From positions 1 to 38,926 of the forward strand of contig JBDSBP010000224.1 in NCBI GenBank assembly GCA_039921525.1: a stretch of DNA of 38,926 nt. Direction: 5' to 3'. The stretch's first letter is position 1. Each line of letters begins with the position of its first letter. The notes beneath the pieces were generated by a model. It saw nothing but the letters and a program-made list of their open reading frames with translations, searched no databases and was not told where the DNA came from. This DNA comes from JADCRZ01 sp039921525. GTDB taxonomy: Bacteria; Bacteroidota; Bacteroidia; Chitinophagales; Chitinophagaceae. The position numbers were made by a program, and so were the translations under genes. Of the stretch, positions 26,598 through 35,141 are shown piece by piece.

Positions 26598-29500
26598 TTA
26601 GAATGATAAATTAAGACCTACGACAAAACTTTTTTCGTTATTGGGATAGTTGCCCCTGTCTATTCCAAAGTCTGCGCTGTTGCCTCCTAACTCAGGGTCC
26701 AATCCGCTGTATTTGGTTATTTGAAACAGGTTGGCTGCCTGGGCATATAACCGTACACCTTTTATCTTATACCGGTCTAGTGTAGCCGAAGTGATCTTAT
26801 ATCCCAACATGAGAGATCTTAATTTAAGAAAAGAACCATCTTCAATATAAAATGAATTGGATACACCAGCTGTACTAAAGCCGCCTTCATTTTCTATTTT
26901 GGGGATATTGGTTTTTGTATTTTCTGGTGTCCATGCATTCAGCAAATCATTGCTTCTTCCGCCCCTGAAGCCGGAAAAGAAATGAGTGTACCATTTAACA
27001 AGGTTATAGATATCGTTTCCCTGCGAACCATAGAAAATCGCTGATAAGTCAACGTTTTTAACGTTCACGCCCATGTTTACCCCGTAGGTAAAATCGGGGT
27101 TAGGGTTGCCGATGAAGGTACGGTCGTTGGGAGTAATTGCCCCGTCGCCGTTTACGTCCCTGTATTTAAAACGGCCAGGTGCGGCACGGTCCTGTTTAGG
27201 CGACTTGGTAACATCCTGGTCTGATTGAAAAAGGCCGATAACATCATATCCAAAGTAAGAACTTACCGGCTGGCCCACCTGGTTACGAACAATATTGCCA
27301 AAGCGCGAGCTGGATGTTTCAAAATATTTCGAGCCCGGAATGCTTACGATATCATTTTTATAGGTGGTGATGTTGGCGCCGACCACGAAGTTGACGTCAT
27401 TACCGATATGGCCATGATAGTTCGCAGAAATGTCAAAACCGGTATTCTGAATATCACCTATATTAACCACAGGCGCAGCAGCACCACCTGCAGTTGCGGG
27501 CAGTGGCTGGGGAAACAGTAAACCGTTAACTGTTTTCTTATAATATTCTACGGAAAGGTCGATCTTATTATTCAGGATAGTAGCATCGAATCCGAAATTC
27601 GTGATGATGTCTTTTTCCCAACCGGTCTGCACGTTTCCATTCCGCGTCTGGTAAAATCCCTGCTGGGATGAATTGTTCGTTCCGTTGATGTCATAATATG
27701 AATTCCCGATAGCTGAACCGTAAACAGTAAAAGCATTTGCCGGGTCAATGTTGCTTTGCGACCCTAAGATACCATAGCTACCCCTTAGCTTAAAGTCATT
27801 TAGCCAGGCGACGTCTTTCATAAAGGCTTCTTCCGATACGCGCCATCCAAGAGACACGGATGGAAAAACGCCATACCTGTTATCCGAACCAAATTTCGAA
27901 GATCCATCACGACGAATGGTGAGTCCAACCAGGTACCTGTCGCCATACGAATAATCCAATCGGCCAAAAAGAGAAAATAAGGTGTTATTATATGCGGAGC
28001 TTGAATTTGCCAAATTGAGGTTTCCGTTCCCCAACAACAGGTAATTGAAATCGTTGGAGAAAAAACTGCTCCTGCTTCCTGTCACATTCCTTCCTGAATA
28101 TTTTACCGCCTCCGTACCTGCCAGTACCGAAAAGCTGTGTTTGCCGATCGTATTGGTATAATTTGCCGTGTTTGTCCAGATGCGGTATTGAGTATAACCG
28201 GAGTTTTCCGAGAGGGCGTTCAAGCCGCCGTATCCTTCGGCGTCATTATACCTGTTGTAAGCAAAGTTGATAAAATAGTTGTTGCCGACACTTCCGCCAA
28301 AGCTGGTGCGAATAGTGAAATGTTTTAAGAAGTCTACTTCAGCGTATGCATTGCCCGTCATCATCCAAGTGTTATTGCGGTTATTGAGCGTACGATTTTG
28401 TACCGCTACCGGGCTAAAGGAGTTGCCTAAATCGGGGCCGCCAAACATACCACCGAAATTTCCTTTTATGTCGTACACCGGTATGATAGGCATTTGCCGG
28501 TAAGTGTAAGTAATGGCACTTCCTTCCTGGAGGTTATTGAAGCCATTGTAATTGGTGGCATACCAATAGGCATTTTCACCTATGCGAATATGATCACCGA
28601 TCTTGAACTCCGTGTTAATACGCGCTGAATATCTTTTCAAGAAAGTTTCTATCAATGTTCCCTGCTGGTTAAGGTAGCCTACTGAAAACAAGTATTTTGA
28701 TCTGTCTGTTCCACCACTCGCCGTAAGGTTATGGTTAGTCATAGGAGCCGGGTTGAAGACTTCATCAAACCAGTCGGTGCCGGTTTTATTTACTTTCTGA
28801 ATGATATAATTATTATTAGGGTTGGCAACGTCAAAATTGTATTTGGACGGATCAACGGCGGCATCCCCTTCTTTGCCGGTACCACTTACGCCCGGCCCCT
28901 TGTAAATATAGTCCGGCAGACCATTAGCAAACAAGGTACCTGTAGGATAGGCAATTTTTGAAAGCCTGGCATAATCCGCTGATTTTAATAAATTGAACGG
29001 ATTATTGCTCAACGGTACCTGCTGTTTATAAAAAGCATCATATGTTATTGTGGGCGCTCCTGGTTTTCCTTTTTTCGTGGTAACAATAATTACCCCGTTT
29101 GAACCGCGCACACCATAAATCGCCGCGGCACCTGCATCTTTTAAAACCTGAACGGATTCGATCTCATTTGCATTGATCTGATCCAGGTTTGATTCCACCC
29201 CATCTACCAATACCAACGGCCTGGTGTCGCCAAAAGAACTGATACCCCGGATAAAGATATTGCTCGAGCCATTCGGTGCTCCTGAACTGATAATGTTAAC
29301 ACCAGCCGCCTGGCCTTGCAGTGCAACAACGGCAGAACCTGTAGGTATGGTTTTTAATGACTTCATATCTACCACCGACACTGAACCGGTAATGTCTTTT
29401 TTCTTTTGTGAAGTATATCCCGTTACCACTACATCAGTCAGGCTATTTGTTGAAGCTGATAAAGTGATCGAGTAATGGGATGATGAAGCAACGATGATTT

Positions 29501-29759
29501 CCTGTGGCAAATATCCAACAGAAGATATAACCAGTACATCACCCCGTTTGGCATTTATGCTGAATGAACCAGAACTATCTGTTGACGTACCCAGGCTAGT
29601 TCCCTTAACCAGCACGGCGGCACCGGCAGTGGGTAGATTGTCACCGTTGCCAATAACTTTACCGGTAATTCGGCTTTGCGCACTTGCCATAAATGTTGTA
29701 AGCAGGCACAGAATAAAAAGGCTTATCTTACTTTTTTGTTGTAAAAATGTGAAGGTCAT
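26598..29759 (-). CDS. SusC/RagA family TonB-linked transporter (locus 2)
   Basis: This 1,053-residue intact SusC-type outer-membrane transporter has a signal peptide (SLFILCLLTTFMASAQ), a CarboxypepD-reg-like domain (about 28-110, SRITGKVIGNGDNLPTAGAA) and a plug with the SusC signature (ESVQVLKDAGAAAIYGVRGS, then NGVIIVTTKKG). A full barrel ends in the C-terminal strand NEKSFVVGLNLSF. The first gene of the six-gene operon, it lies about 100 bp downstream of the RpiR remnant. It imports the ligand captured by SusD. The lack of typical glycanases nearby suggests the ligand is not a classical polysaccharide. Confidence 0.95.
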   Translation of the reverse strand: MTFTFLQQKSKISLFILCLLTTFMASAQSRITGKVIGNGDNLPTAGAAVLVKGTSLGTSTDSSGSFSINAKRGDVLVISSVGYLPQEIIVASSSHYSITLSASTNSLTDVVVTGYTSQKKKDITGSVSVVDMKSLKTIPTGSAVVALQGQAAGVNIISSGAPNGSSNIFIRGISSFGDTRPLVLVDGVESNLDQINANEIESVQVLKDAGAAAIYGVRGSNGVIIVTTKKGKPGAPTITYDAFYKQQVPLSNNPFNLLKSADYARLSKIAYPTGTLFANGLPDYIYKGPGVSGTGKEGDAAVDPSKYNFDVANPNNNYIIQKVNKTGTDWFDEVFNPAPMTNHNLTASGGTDRSKYLFSVGYLNQQGTLIETFLKRYSARINTEFKIGDHIRIGENAYWYATNYNGFNNLQEGSAITYTYRQMPIIPVYDIKGNFGGMFGGPDLGNSFSPVAVQNRTLNNRNNTWMMTGNAYAEVDFLKHFTIRTSFGGSVGNNYFINFAYNRYNDAEGYGGLNALSENSGYTQYRIWTNTANYTNTIGKHSFSVLAGTEAVKYSGRNVTGSRSSFFSNDFNYLLLGNGNLNLANSSSAYNNTLFSLFGRLDYSYGDRYLVGLTIRRDGSSKFGSDNRYGVFPSVSLGWRVSEEAFMKDVAWLNDFKLRGSYGILGSQSNIDPANAFTVYGSAIGNSYYDINGTNNSSQQGFYQTRNGNVQTGWEKDIITNFGFDATILNNKIDLSVEYYKKTVNGLLFPQPLPATAGGAAAPVVNIGDIQNTGFDISANYHGHIGNDVNFVVGANITTYKNDIVSIPGSKYFETSSSRFGNIVRNQVGQPVSSYFGYDVIGLFQSDQDVTKSPKQDRAAPGRFKYRDVNGDGAITPNDRTFIGNPNPDFTYGVNMGVNVKNVDLSAIFYGSQGNDIYNLVKWYTHFFSGFRGGRSNDLLNAWTPENTKTNIPKIENEGGFSTAGVSNSFYIEDGSFLKLRSLMLGYKITSATLDRYKIKGVRLYAQAANLFQITKYSGLDPELGGNSADFGIDRGNYPNNEKSFVVGLNLSF

Positions 29760-29859
29760 AAGGATTTTATTAAGCGTTAATTTTGATAATTAAGTACACT
29801 TTTCATCATTTGTTAATATCATATTCCTGTATATTCAAATACTTGTATATACAACAATA

Positions 29860-30264
29860 TTAAAGGTGGAGTTGCGATCTATGATACCCTGTCATACACT
29901 GCCATTCAGGAGTTAAATAATTCCTCGCAGTTTTTTTTAAACAGGCCTTATGGATCTTAAAATAATAAAGAACATTTATCCAGATAGTAAGTAGATACCT
30001 GTTTTCGTTAACTGCCAGGCAGTTGCCAGGAACATTTTTGATAAAGGATAAAAAGAATCTTAAGTTTTTTTTGAGGTCAGGAAATCCTTTGAGACCTATA
30101 GCCTGGCAAGCCTTGATGATGGTTACAGGATCCACATTCAGCCTCTCTGCCAAATCTACTGTGTTCATGGTAATTGTTTCCTCTGCATGGTCAAGAATGA
30201 ATTTAATGACCAAATATTTTTTTCTAGGTAAAGCCTCGAGGTCTTCGTTTTTTTAAAAAATCAT
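29860..30264 (-). pseudogene. RpiR/MurR-type regulator, decayed remnant
   Basis: The HTH_6 domain of RpiR-type sugar-phosphate regulators is clear: residues reading VIKFILDHAEETITMNTVDL, then AERLNVDPVTIIKACQAIGL, then KGFPDLKKNLR. Two lesions are visible. Upstream, the frame continues (NEDLEALPRKKYLV) to a possible ATG at 30262-30264 only if one base is removed from the homopolymer run at 30248-30260; as it stands a TAA blocks it, leaving a TTG start at 30213. Downstream, the frame ends 117 codons later, before any sugar-isomerase (SIS) domain. Intact family members have about 280 residues. It lies just upstream of SusC locus 2 and was probably its regulator. Confidence 0.65.
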
Positions 30265-30477
30265 AACATAACAATTGGTTAAAACGGGAAATTACCATCT
30301 ATCCGTTTAACCTCTCCAACTCATATTTGGCCTTTACCATCAGTAAACCGGAAACATCTCTTTAAAAAAAGGCCTATATATTCCTGGCTTTCAAAAACAC
30401 AATTCAAGTTAATTCTTATTTTATTAAAACAATATTAATACTGATAATTTATTTTATTTAAATATTTATATTGATTT

Positions 30478-31587
30478 TCAATTGTTGCTTTCAAGCTCTA
30501 CTACAAAATCGGGAACGGGACCAAGCACTGTTTCAAGTCTGAATTTTATCTTATTACCTGGCCGGGCCCCCGGCTTCAACGCTACTGGCAACGAGAGCCT
30601 GGCTCCTTTTTTTAACACCATCGGCAATGAAGGAAGGTTGACAATCACATCTTCAATTTGTTTCCCGATCAACTCGGCAGCTATAATCTCTACTGCGTCT
30701 CCCTGGTTTAAAATTTCAATATGCTGGCTCTGGCCAGGTGCGAGGGAGAGGGTTTGCTGGTTGGCTATTAATTTTGGCGTAGCCAGTGTAAATGATATCG
30801 GCCTTATTTCCATTTTCCGATAATAGATTTCAGCTCCCTCACTCTGGAACTGCAATTTACCCTGCAGCGTTTGTTGTTGCAGATCCATGCGGTACGTATT
30901 GTAGAGGCGGTTTACCACGAATCCATTTACTATAAACACGGCATCAGCCATTCGAACAATGGCTTCACTTGTTGTCCACTCGCCGGGTGCACTTTCAAAA
31001 TTGCCTGACCGGTAAACTCTTCCCTTATGCCGTTTTAAAGGCGCACCCGGATCATACTGTACAACAGAATCACCGCTGCCGGTTTTTGCCGGAGATAGTT
31101 GAAACTCGGATTCGCCGGCACCTACATTAAAAAAATCACCGATTTCTGTTTCCTGGATTTGCATTTCAAGACTTCGCATCCAGCATTTAAATCCATAATC
31201 CAAAGGGCCTGTACAATAAAATAAAAATCCAGCATCCCTTAACCCGGTGTCTCGAGGCTTCCATTGTAACTTGCCCCATTTCGTTTGAAAACGGATATGA
31301 AAATTCCCATACTCTTCTTTTGATGTTATCGCGCCCCAGATTTGCCCGGTAACGCGAACGGCGCCATTTTCCACCGTAAAAACGTTCAACGGATCATTGT
31401 TCAAACCGATGGGAGCCATATAAGGCAACGTTGAATCAACTCCATATCCCGAAAGGTTTGGAGCGCGCAGGTACGTATCCCAGCCTGTGAGATCTTTGCC
31501 GTTAAAAAGACTTTTCCATTCCTGCTTTTGTGCAAAACAGGTATGCATGGTAATGACCAGGCTAAAAATCCAGGACACGTTTTTCAT
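30478..31587 (-). CDS. DUF1080 (3-keto-disaccharide hydrolase-like) secreted protein
   Basis: This protein is about 369 residues long. A signal peptide (MKNVSWIFSLVITMHTCFAQ) is followed by the DUF1080 lectin-like fold with its hallmark WKSLFNGKDLTGWDTYL. Further blocks are EYGNFHIRFQTKWGK, DAGFLFYCTGP, CWMRSLEMQIQE and GEWTTSEAIVRMADAVFIVN. A C-terminal beta domain (about 285-369) is extra. I take ATG 31587 as the start because it gives a clean signal peptide; ATG 31602 is also possible. Some family members hydrolyse 3-keto-glycosides, others bind sugars. It lies 82 bp or more after the PVC-type heme protein on the same strand, a combination repeatedly seen in Planctomycetota and Bacteroidota. 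Confidence 0.85.
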   Translation of the reverse strand: MKNVSWIFSLVITMHTCFAQKQEWKSLFNGKDLTGWDTYLRAPNLSGYGVDSTLPYMAPIGLNNDPLNVFTVENGAVRVTGQIWGAITSKEEYGNFHIRFQTKWGKLQWKPRDTGLRDAGFLFYCTGPLDYGFKCWMRSLEMQIQETEIGDFFNVGAGESEFQLSPAKTGSGDSVVQYDPGAPLKRHKGRVYRSGNFESAPGEWTTSEAIVRMADAVFIVNGFVVNRLYNTYRMDLQQQTLQGKLQFQSEGAEIYYRKMEIRPISFTLATPKLIANQQTLSLAPGQSQHIEILNQGDAVEIIAAELIGKQIEDVIVNLPSLPMVLKKGARLSLPVALKPGARPGNKIKFRLETVLGPVPDFVVELESNN

Positions 31588-31683
31588 AATATTGTATAGC
31601 ATGTTTATACGTTGTGGTGGTTGCTGGTCATATCAGGCTTATGCAGAAGGCGGAAACCTTTACGACAGAAACCTGTTTTGTTA

Positions 31684-34600
31684 TTATTTGTTCTGCCTTA
31701 AATACGCGATCAGGTCAGCCATCTGCTGCTGGTTAATTTGTTTTTGCAACCCCATTGGCATGGCCGATATATTGACCGACTTAAGAGAGGCTATATCCTG
31801 CCGGTTGATGATCGATTCTGCTCCCGGCGCAGTTTTTAGCGTGATAGCTGAAGATGTTTCATTGGCAATGATACCCTGTACCGATTCTCCACTTTTTCGT
31901 TTGATTTCCCACATCTCAAAACCGGCGGCAATGGAAAGATTGGGAGATAACACGTTGGCCATGATATTTTTTGGCAGCCAGTTATGTACGGTACCCAGAT
32001 CAGGACCGAAGGATAATCCCATTTGTCCCCTCACCTGATGGCATCTGCCACAATTTTGCATAAAAACCGCCTTTCCTTTTATCGAATCACCATCCATTTC
32101 CAATGCCTGTTGATATTCTTTATTAACCTGTTCTTCGTCGCCTTTAGCAAGCATTTTCCTCGCCCTGTTTCGGAGTTTATCGTCCTGTTGCGACATCAAC
32201 TGTGCAGTGCGTTGCCAGCCGAGGCTTGCCGGATCGATTTTCCGTGCCTGGATGGCATCCAGTAACAGGTTCATTCGTTGCGGGTTAGCCATGAATATAC
32301 CGATAGCGATATCCCTTAATTCAGGGGTGAGAACCGGCCATTGCGTAAGCAGGAAAGTGCATATTGAATTGTCTGTGATGGTAGCGAGCGTTTTCAAAGC
32401 AGCAAGTTGTATAGTAAGCTGCTCTTCCGGAACGAGAAAACGCTCCAGGAAAGACTGGCTGGGCCTCACATCGTTGAGCGCCATGAAACTTAACGCCTCC
32501 GCGCGTTTATCTCCGGGAACGCTTGTATCTCCTGCGATCGCAATGGATTTTGCCATTTCATTTTTAGCGATAGCCTCATCGGTTAATCCAATGATGGTTA
32601 ACATATGAAGGGAAGCTTTACGTATCTCGCTTACCGGGTTATTGAAAAATGTATTAACCAGTAAAGCCTGTTCGTTTTTAAAGGAATCTATGGATGCGGC
32701 GGATGCGGATTTCCGTGATTCCATCCCCATCGCCAGGCCCTCGAGCATCGCAGGCTGCCACAAATGTTTCCTGCCAGGGTCAGGGGCGGTGGCTGTTTGT
32801 AATAGATGGTGAATTACCTCGGGACGGGCGTTTTTACCCAATATCGTAGTCAGTCGCTGAACCATGGAGGCATAGGCTGCCACATTAGGCTTGTATTTGT
32901 CGATCACCACGCTTAATAACGATGAGGTGCCGGATGAAGAAGCGGTCATTGCCGCAACCTGCACCCATTTGTCATTGATGTCTTCGAAAAGGAGGGCATT
33001 ACGCGTTTTTGCCGCTTCCGGTGTATTAATAAATCCTGCCGAAAGCAGAAGCTGATACCTCACTTTGGCATCTGCATCATTCGACATTGCTAACAAAGAA
33101 GCACCTAATGCGGGTGACGCGGTTAGGTGTAATTCAGCGATTTTTATCGCATTCTCCCGGATGCCGGCGAACGGGTCCTTCAGGGCCAGGGAGATTGTTT
33201 CCTCATTCAATGTATCAAGTCCCTGTAATGTCCACAGCGCATGAAGGCGGCCCATCGGAGAGTTCGTGTTTTTTGTCATCTGCAACAGCAACGGAACAGA
33301 CTGCTTGTCTGCACGATCCACTAATAAACGCTGCGCGTTTAACCGCCACCAGATATTAGGGTCTGAAAGCTTTTCAACGAGTTGCTGGCTGGTAGCATCT
33401 CCCAGTTTCAACCCTTTATTCCAGGCTATGGCAGGTGCTCCTACAGGACTAATCCTGTAGATCCTCCCCATATCCTTACCGGCATAGAGATTGCCGGCTT
33501 TAACAGCCTCTTCCGACATCCATTCAGGGTGTTCAATGATCTGGCGATAATAATCTAATACATACAATGCTCCATCGGGGCCGATGTACATATTCACAGG
33601 CCTCGACCAGGAATCGGTGGAAGCCAGGAATTCGCTGTTTGGAAGCACCCGGCTCGCCACGAAAGAGGCGCCTGAATCTTTTAATACGTCTACATGAACA
33701 AGGTTGCTCACGCTTTCGCAAACAAATGTAATATGCTGGTTATAGGGCGCCGGGAAAATGCCGCCAAGATACGCCGTTACACCACTGGAAGAAGTCATTA
33801 CACCTACACCGCTGAAAAGCTGTCTCTCCGGGACTTTAGTTATAGGAAATATTTCAGAAACCTTTCCATGATCGGAGATCATTTGCGTGGCATCTGGCAC
33901 AGACAGATCAGGGTTGCGCTGAAGATATCGGTTTGCGATCACTTCATGATAAGCATGATTTCCATTTTCAGCAAGTAAATGGTGTCCCCATTCGTCAAAC
34001 GTTTGACCAAACTGGGCCTTGCTTGATATCATCTCCAGTTTATAGTTATCCGGTCTGAATCGAACCGAATGGTTGTCTGCATTTTTAGGAAGCCTGGTGC
34101 CATCCGGGTGTGTAGGAAAAAACACTTCCCCGCCTTTATCGCCAAACTCCTTTTCATAATTCCTGGTAGAAATAGCACCGCGGTGAGCCAGGTAAATCCA
34201 GTTATCGAGCCCGTATACGGGGTTGTTTACATTTATATGAGGGTTGGATAATGAAAACCCTGTTAGTATGGTATCTTTTTTATCGGCCACGCCATCACCA
34301 TCTGTATCTTCCAGGTACAGCACATTCGGAGCATCTGTAACCAAAACACCTTTTTTCCAACGCATGATGCCATTTGGCAGCACAAGGCCCTCCGCGAAAA
34401 CGGTACGCTTGTCCATATGCCCATCTCCATCTGTATCTTTCAAAACTACAATCTTGCCTGAACCGCTTTTATCAAGCGGGTAGCCATGCATTTCCACCAC
34501 ATATAAATTACCGTATTCATCTATCTCCATGTCTACAGGGTCGGCAACCATAGGCTCAGAGGCTACCATTTCAATTTTAAATCCTGCCGGTACCCGAAAC

Positions 34601-34737
34601 GTAGACAATGCATGCGCGGCGTCCACTGATGCAGTTCCTGAAGCCGGTTGCGATTTTTCATGGCAACCCATGAATAGAAGCGCGAGTGACCAAAACGCTA
34701 TGTTGAAGCGTATTAAAGAATGTAAAGATGGTTTCAT
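31684..34737 (-). CDS. PVC-type heme-binding lipoprotein (membrane-bound dehydrogenase-like)
   Basis: This is a lipoprotein of about 1,017 residues. The signal ends at LALLFMGC. An N-terminal six-bladed-propeller domain (about 40-430) resembles sorbosone/glucose dehydrogenases (FRVPAGFKIEMVASEPMVAD, DEYGNLYVVEMHGYP) and carries two DTDGDG calcium-type loops. Next comes a helical HEAT-like repeat section (about 450-850). Last is a C-terminal c-type heme domain with CGRCH (one CxxCH) and a MGLSFGPDLG block, typical of proteins labelled PVC-type heme-binding CxxCH. I take ATG 34737 over 34761 because it gives a normal signal peptide. It should act in the periplasm, perhaps oxidising a sugar or alcohol, but no activity is proven for the family. 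Confidence 0.88.
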   Translation of the reverse strand: MKPSLHSLIRFNIAFWSLALLFMGCHEKSQPASGTASVDAAHALSTFRVPAGFKIEMVASEPMVADPVDMEIDEYGNLYVVEMHGYPLDKSGSGKIVVLKDTDGDGHMDKRTVFAEGLVLPNGIMRWKKGVLVTDAPNVLYLEDTDGDGVADKKDTILTGFSLSNPHINVNNPVYGLDNWIYLAHRGAISTRNYEKEFGDKGGEVFFPTHPDGTRLPKNADNHSVRFRPDNYKLEMISSKAQFGQTFDEWGHHLLAENGNHAYHEVIANRYLQRNPDLSVPDATQMISDHGKVSEIFPITKVPERQLFSGVGVMTSSSGVTAYLGGIFPAPYNQHITFVCESVSNLVHVDVLKDSGASFVASRVLPNSEFLASTDSWSRPVNMYIGPDGALYVLDYYRQIIEHPEWMSEEAVKAGNLYAGKDMGRIYRISPVGAPAIAWNKGLKLGDATSQQLVEKLSDPNIWWRLNAQRLLVDRADKQSVPLLLQMTKNTNSPMGRLHALWTLQGLDTLNEETISLALKDPFAGIRENAIKIAELHLTASPALGASLLAMSNDADAKVRYQLLLSAGFINTPEAAKTRNALLFEDINDKWVQVAAMTASSSGTSSLLSVVIDKYKPNVAAYASMVQRLTTILGKNARPEVIHHLLQTATAPDPGRKHLWQPAMLEGLAMGMESRKSASAASIDSFKNEQALLVNTFFNNPVSEIRKASLHMLTIIGLTDEAIAKNEMAKSIAIAGDTSVPGDKRAEALSFMALNDVRPSQSFLERFLVPEEQLTIQLAALKTLATITDNSICTFLLTQWPVLTPELRDIAIGIFMANPQRMNLLLDAIQARKIDPASLGWQRTAQLMSQQDDKLRNRARKMLAKGDEEQVNKEYQQALEMDGDSIKGKAVFMQNCGRCHQVRGQMGLSFGPDLGTVHNWLPKNIMANVLSPNLSIAAGFEMWEIKRKSGESVQGIIANETSSAITLKTAPGAESIINRQDIASLKSVNISAMPMGLQKQINQQQMADLIAYLRQNK

Positions 34738-34763
34738 TTGTATGGTATGTGAGTAATTCATAG

Positions 34764-34775
34764 TGAGGTATGAGT
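34764..34775. repeat. TGAGGTATGAG motif, first occurrence
   Basis: AGTGAGGTATGAG-type sequence sits just before the heptamer run (copy 4). The same motif recurs in the period-7 palindrome at 35000-35062, about 240 bp away. Together they suggest one composite repeat or two related ones inserted in the same gap. Confidence 0.4.
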
Positions 34776-34778
34776 TTA

Positions 34779-34848
34779 GCTATCAGCTATCAGCCATCAG
34801 CCATCAGCTATCGGCTATCGGCTATCGGCTATCGGCTATCGGCTTTGA
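34779..34848. repeat. Tandem heptamer run, copy 4 (GCTATCA/GCTATCG)
   Basis: Nine consecutive 7-bp units followed by a degenerate tenth: two GCTATCA, two GCCATCA, five GCTATCG and GCTTTGA. They are the unit found in the arms of the palindromic elements at 777, 8914 and 16249, but here only one arm is present. No terminal inverted repeats are seen. The unit number probably varies between strains. It lies in the gap between the PVC-type gene start and the amidohydrolase gene end. Confidence 0.8.
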
Positions 34849-34999
34849 TCACCAGGTTGGTCCAATGTCACGATGTAAATAACTTGGAAGTTACATAAAA
34901 GTGCCTCATGAACTGACCATTCAAACTTCAGGTGAGATAACTTTAAAAAGTAGCATGATTAATTCTTTAATTATTACCAACTTTGGTTAAGTTATATAG

Positions 35000-35062
35000 T
35001 AGGTATGAGGTATGAGCTAAAGCCAACATAGGCTTCGCCGATTGTTCTACCTGATACCTCAA
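35000..35062. repeat. Second palindromic repeat of period 7 (TAGGTAT/GAGGTAT)
   Basis: TAGGTATGAGGTATGAGCT (from 35000) faces TACCTGATACCTCAA (to 35062); both arms are built from 7-bp units. Between them, AAGCC-AACATA-GGCTT (35020-35035) is a perfect small hairpin. The design, heptamers in inverted orientation, matches the GCTATCA elements though the unit sequence is different. No ORF is present. Confidence 0.6.
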
Positions 35063-35141
35063 TCCGCATTTAAATAAACGGCATCCAGATCATTCATTCG
35101 ACACGTACGTTTTGCGCATATACATCCCGGTTGAAAATCTA

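Noticed and set aside
34779..34848. Tandem repeats that could be read as a CRISPR array
   Set aside because: The units are 7 bp and contiguous with no spacers, and no cas genes are present. They belong to the heptamer element family.
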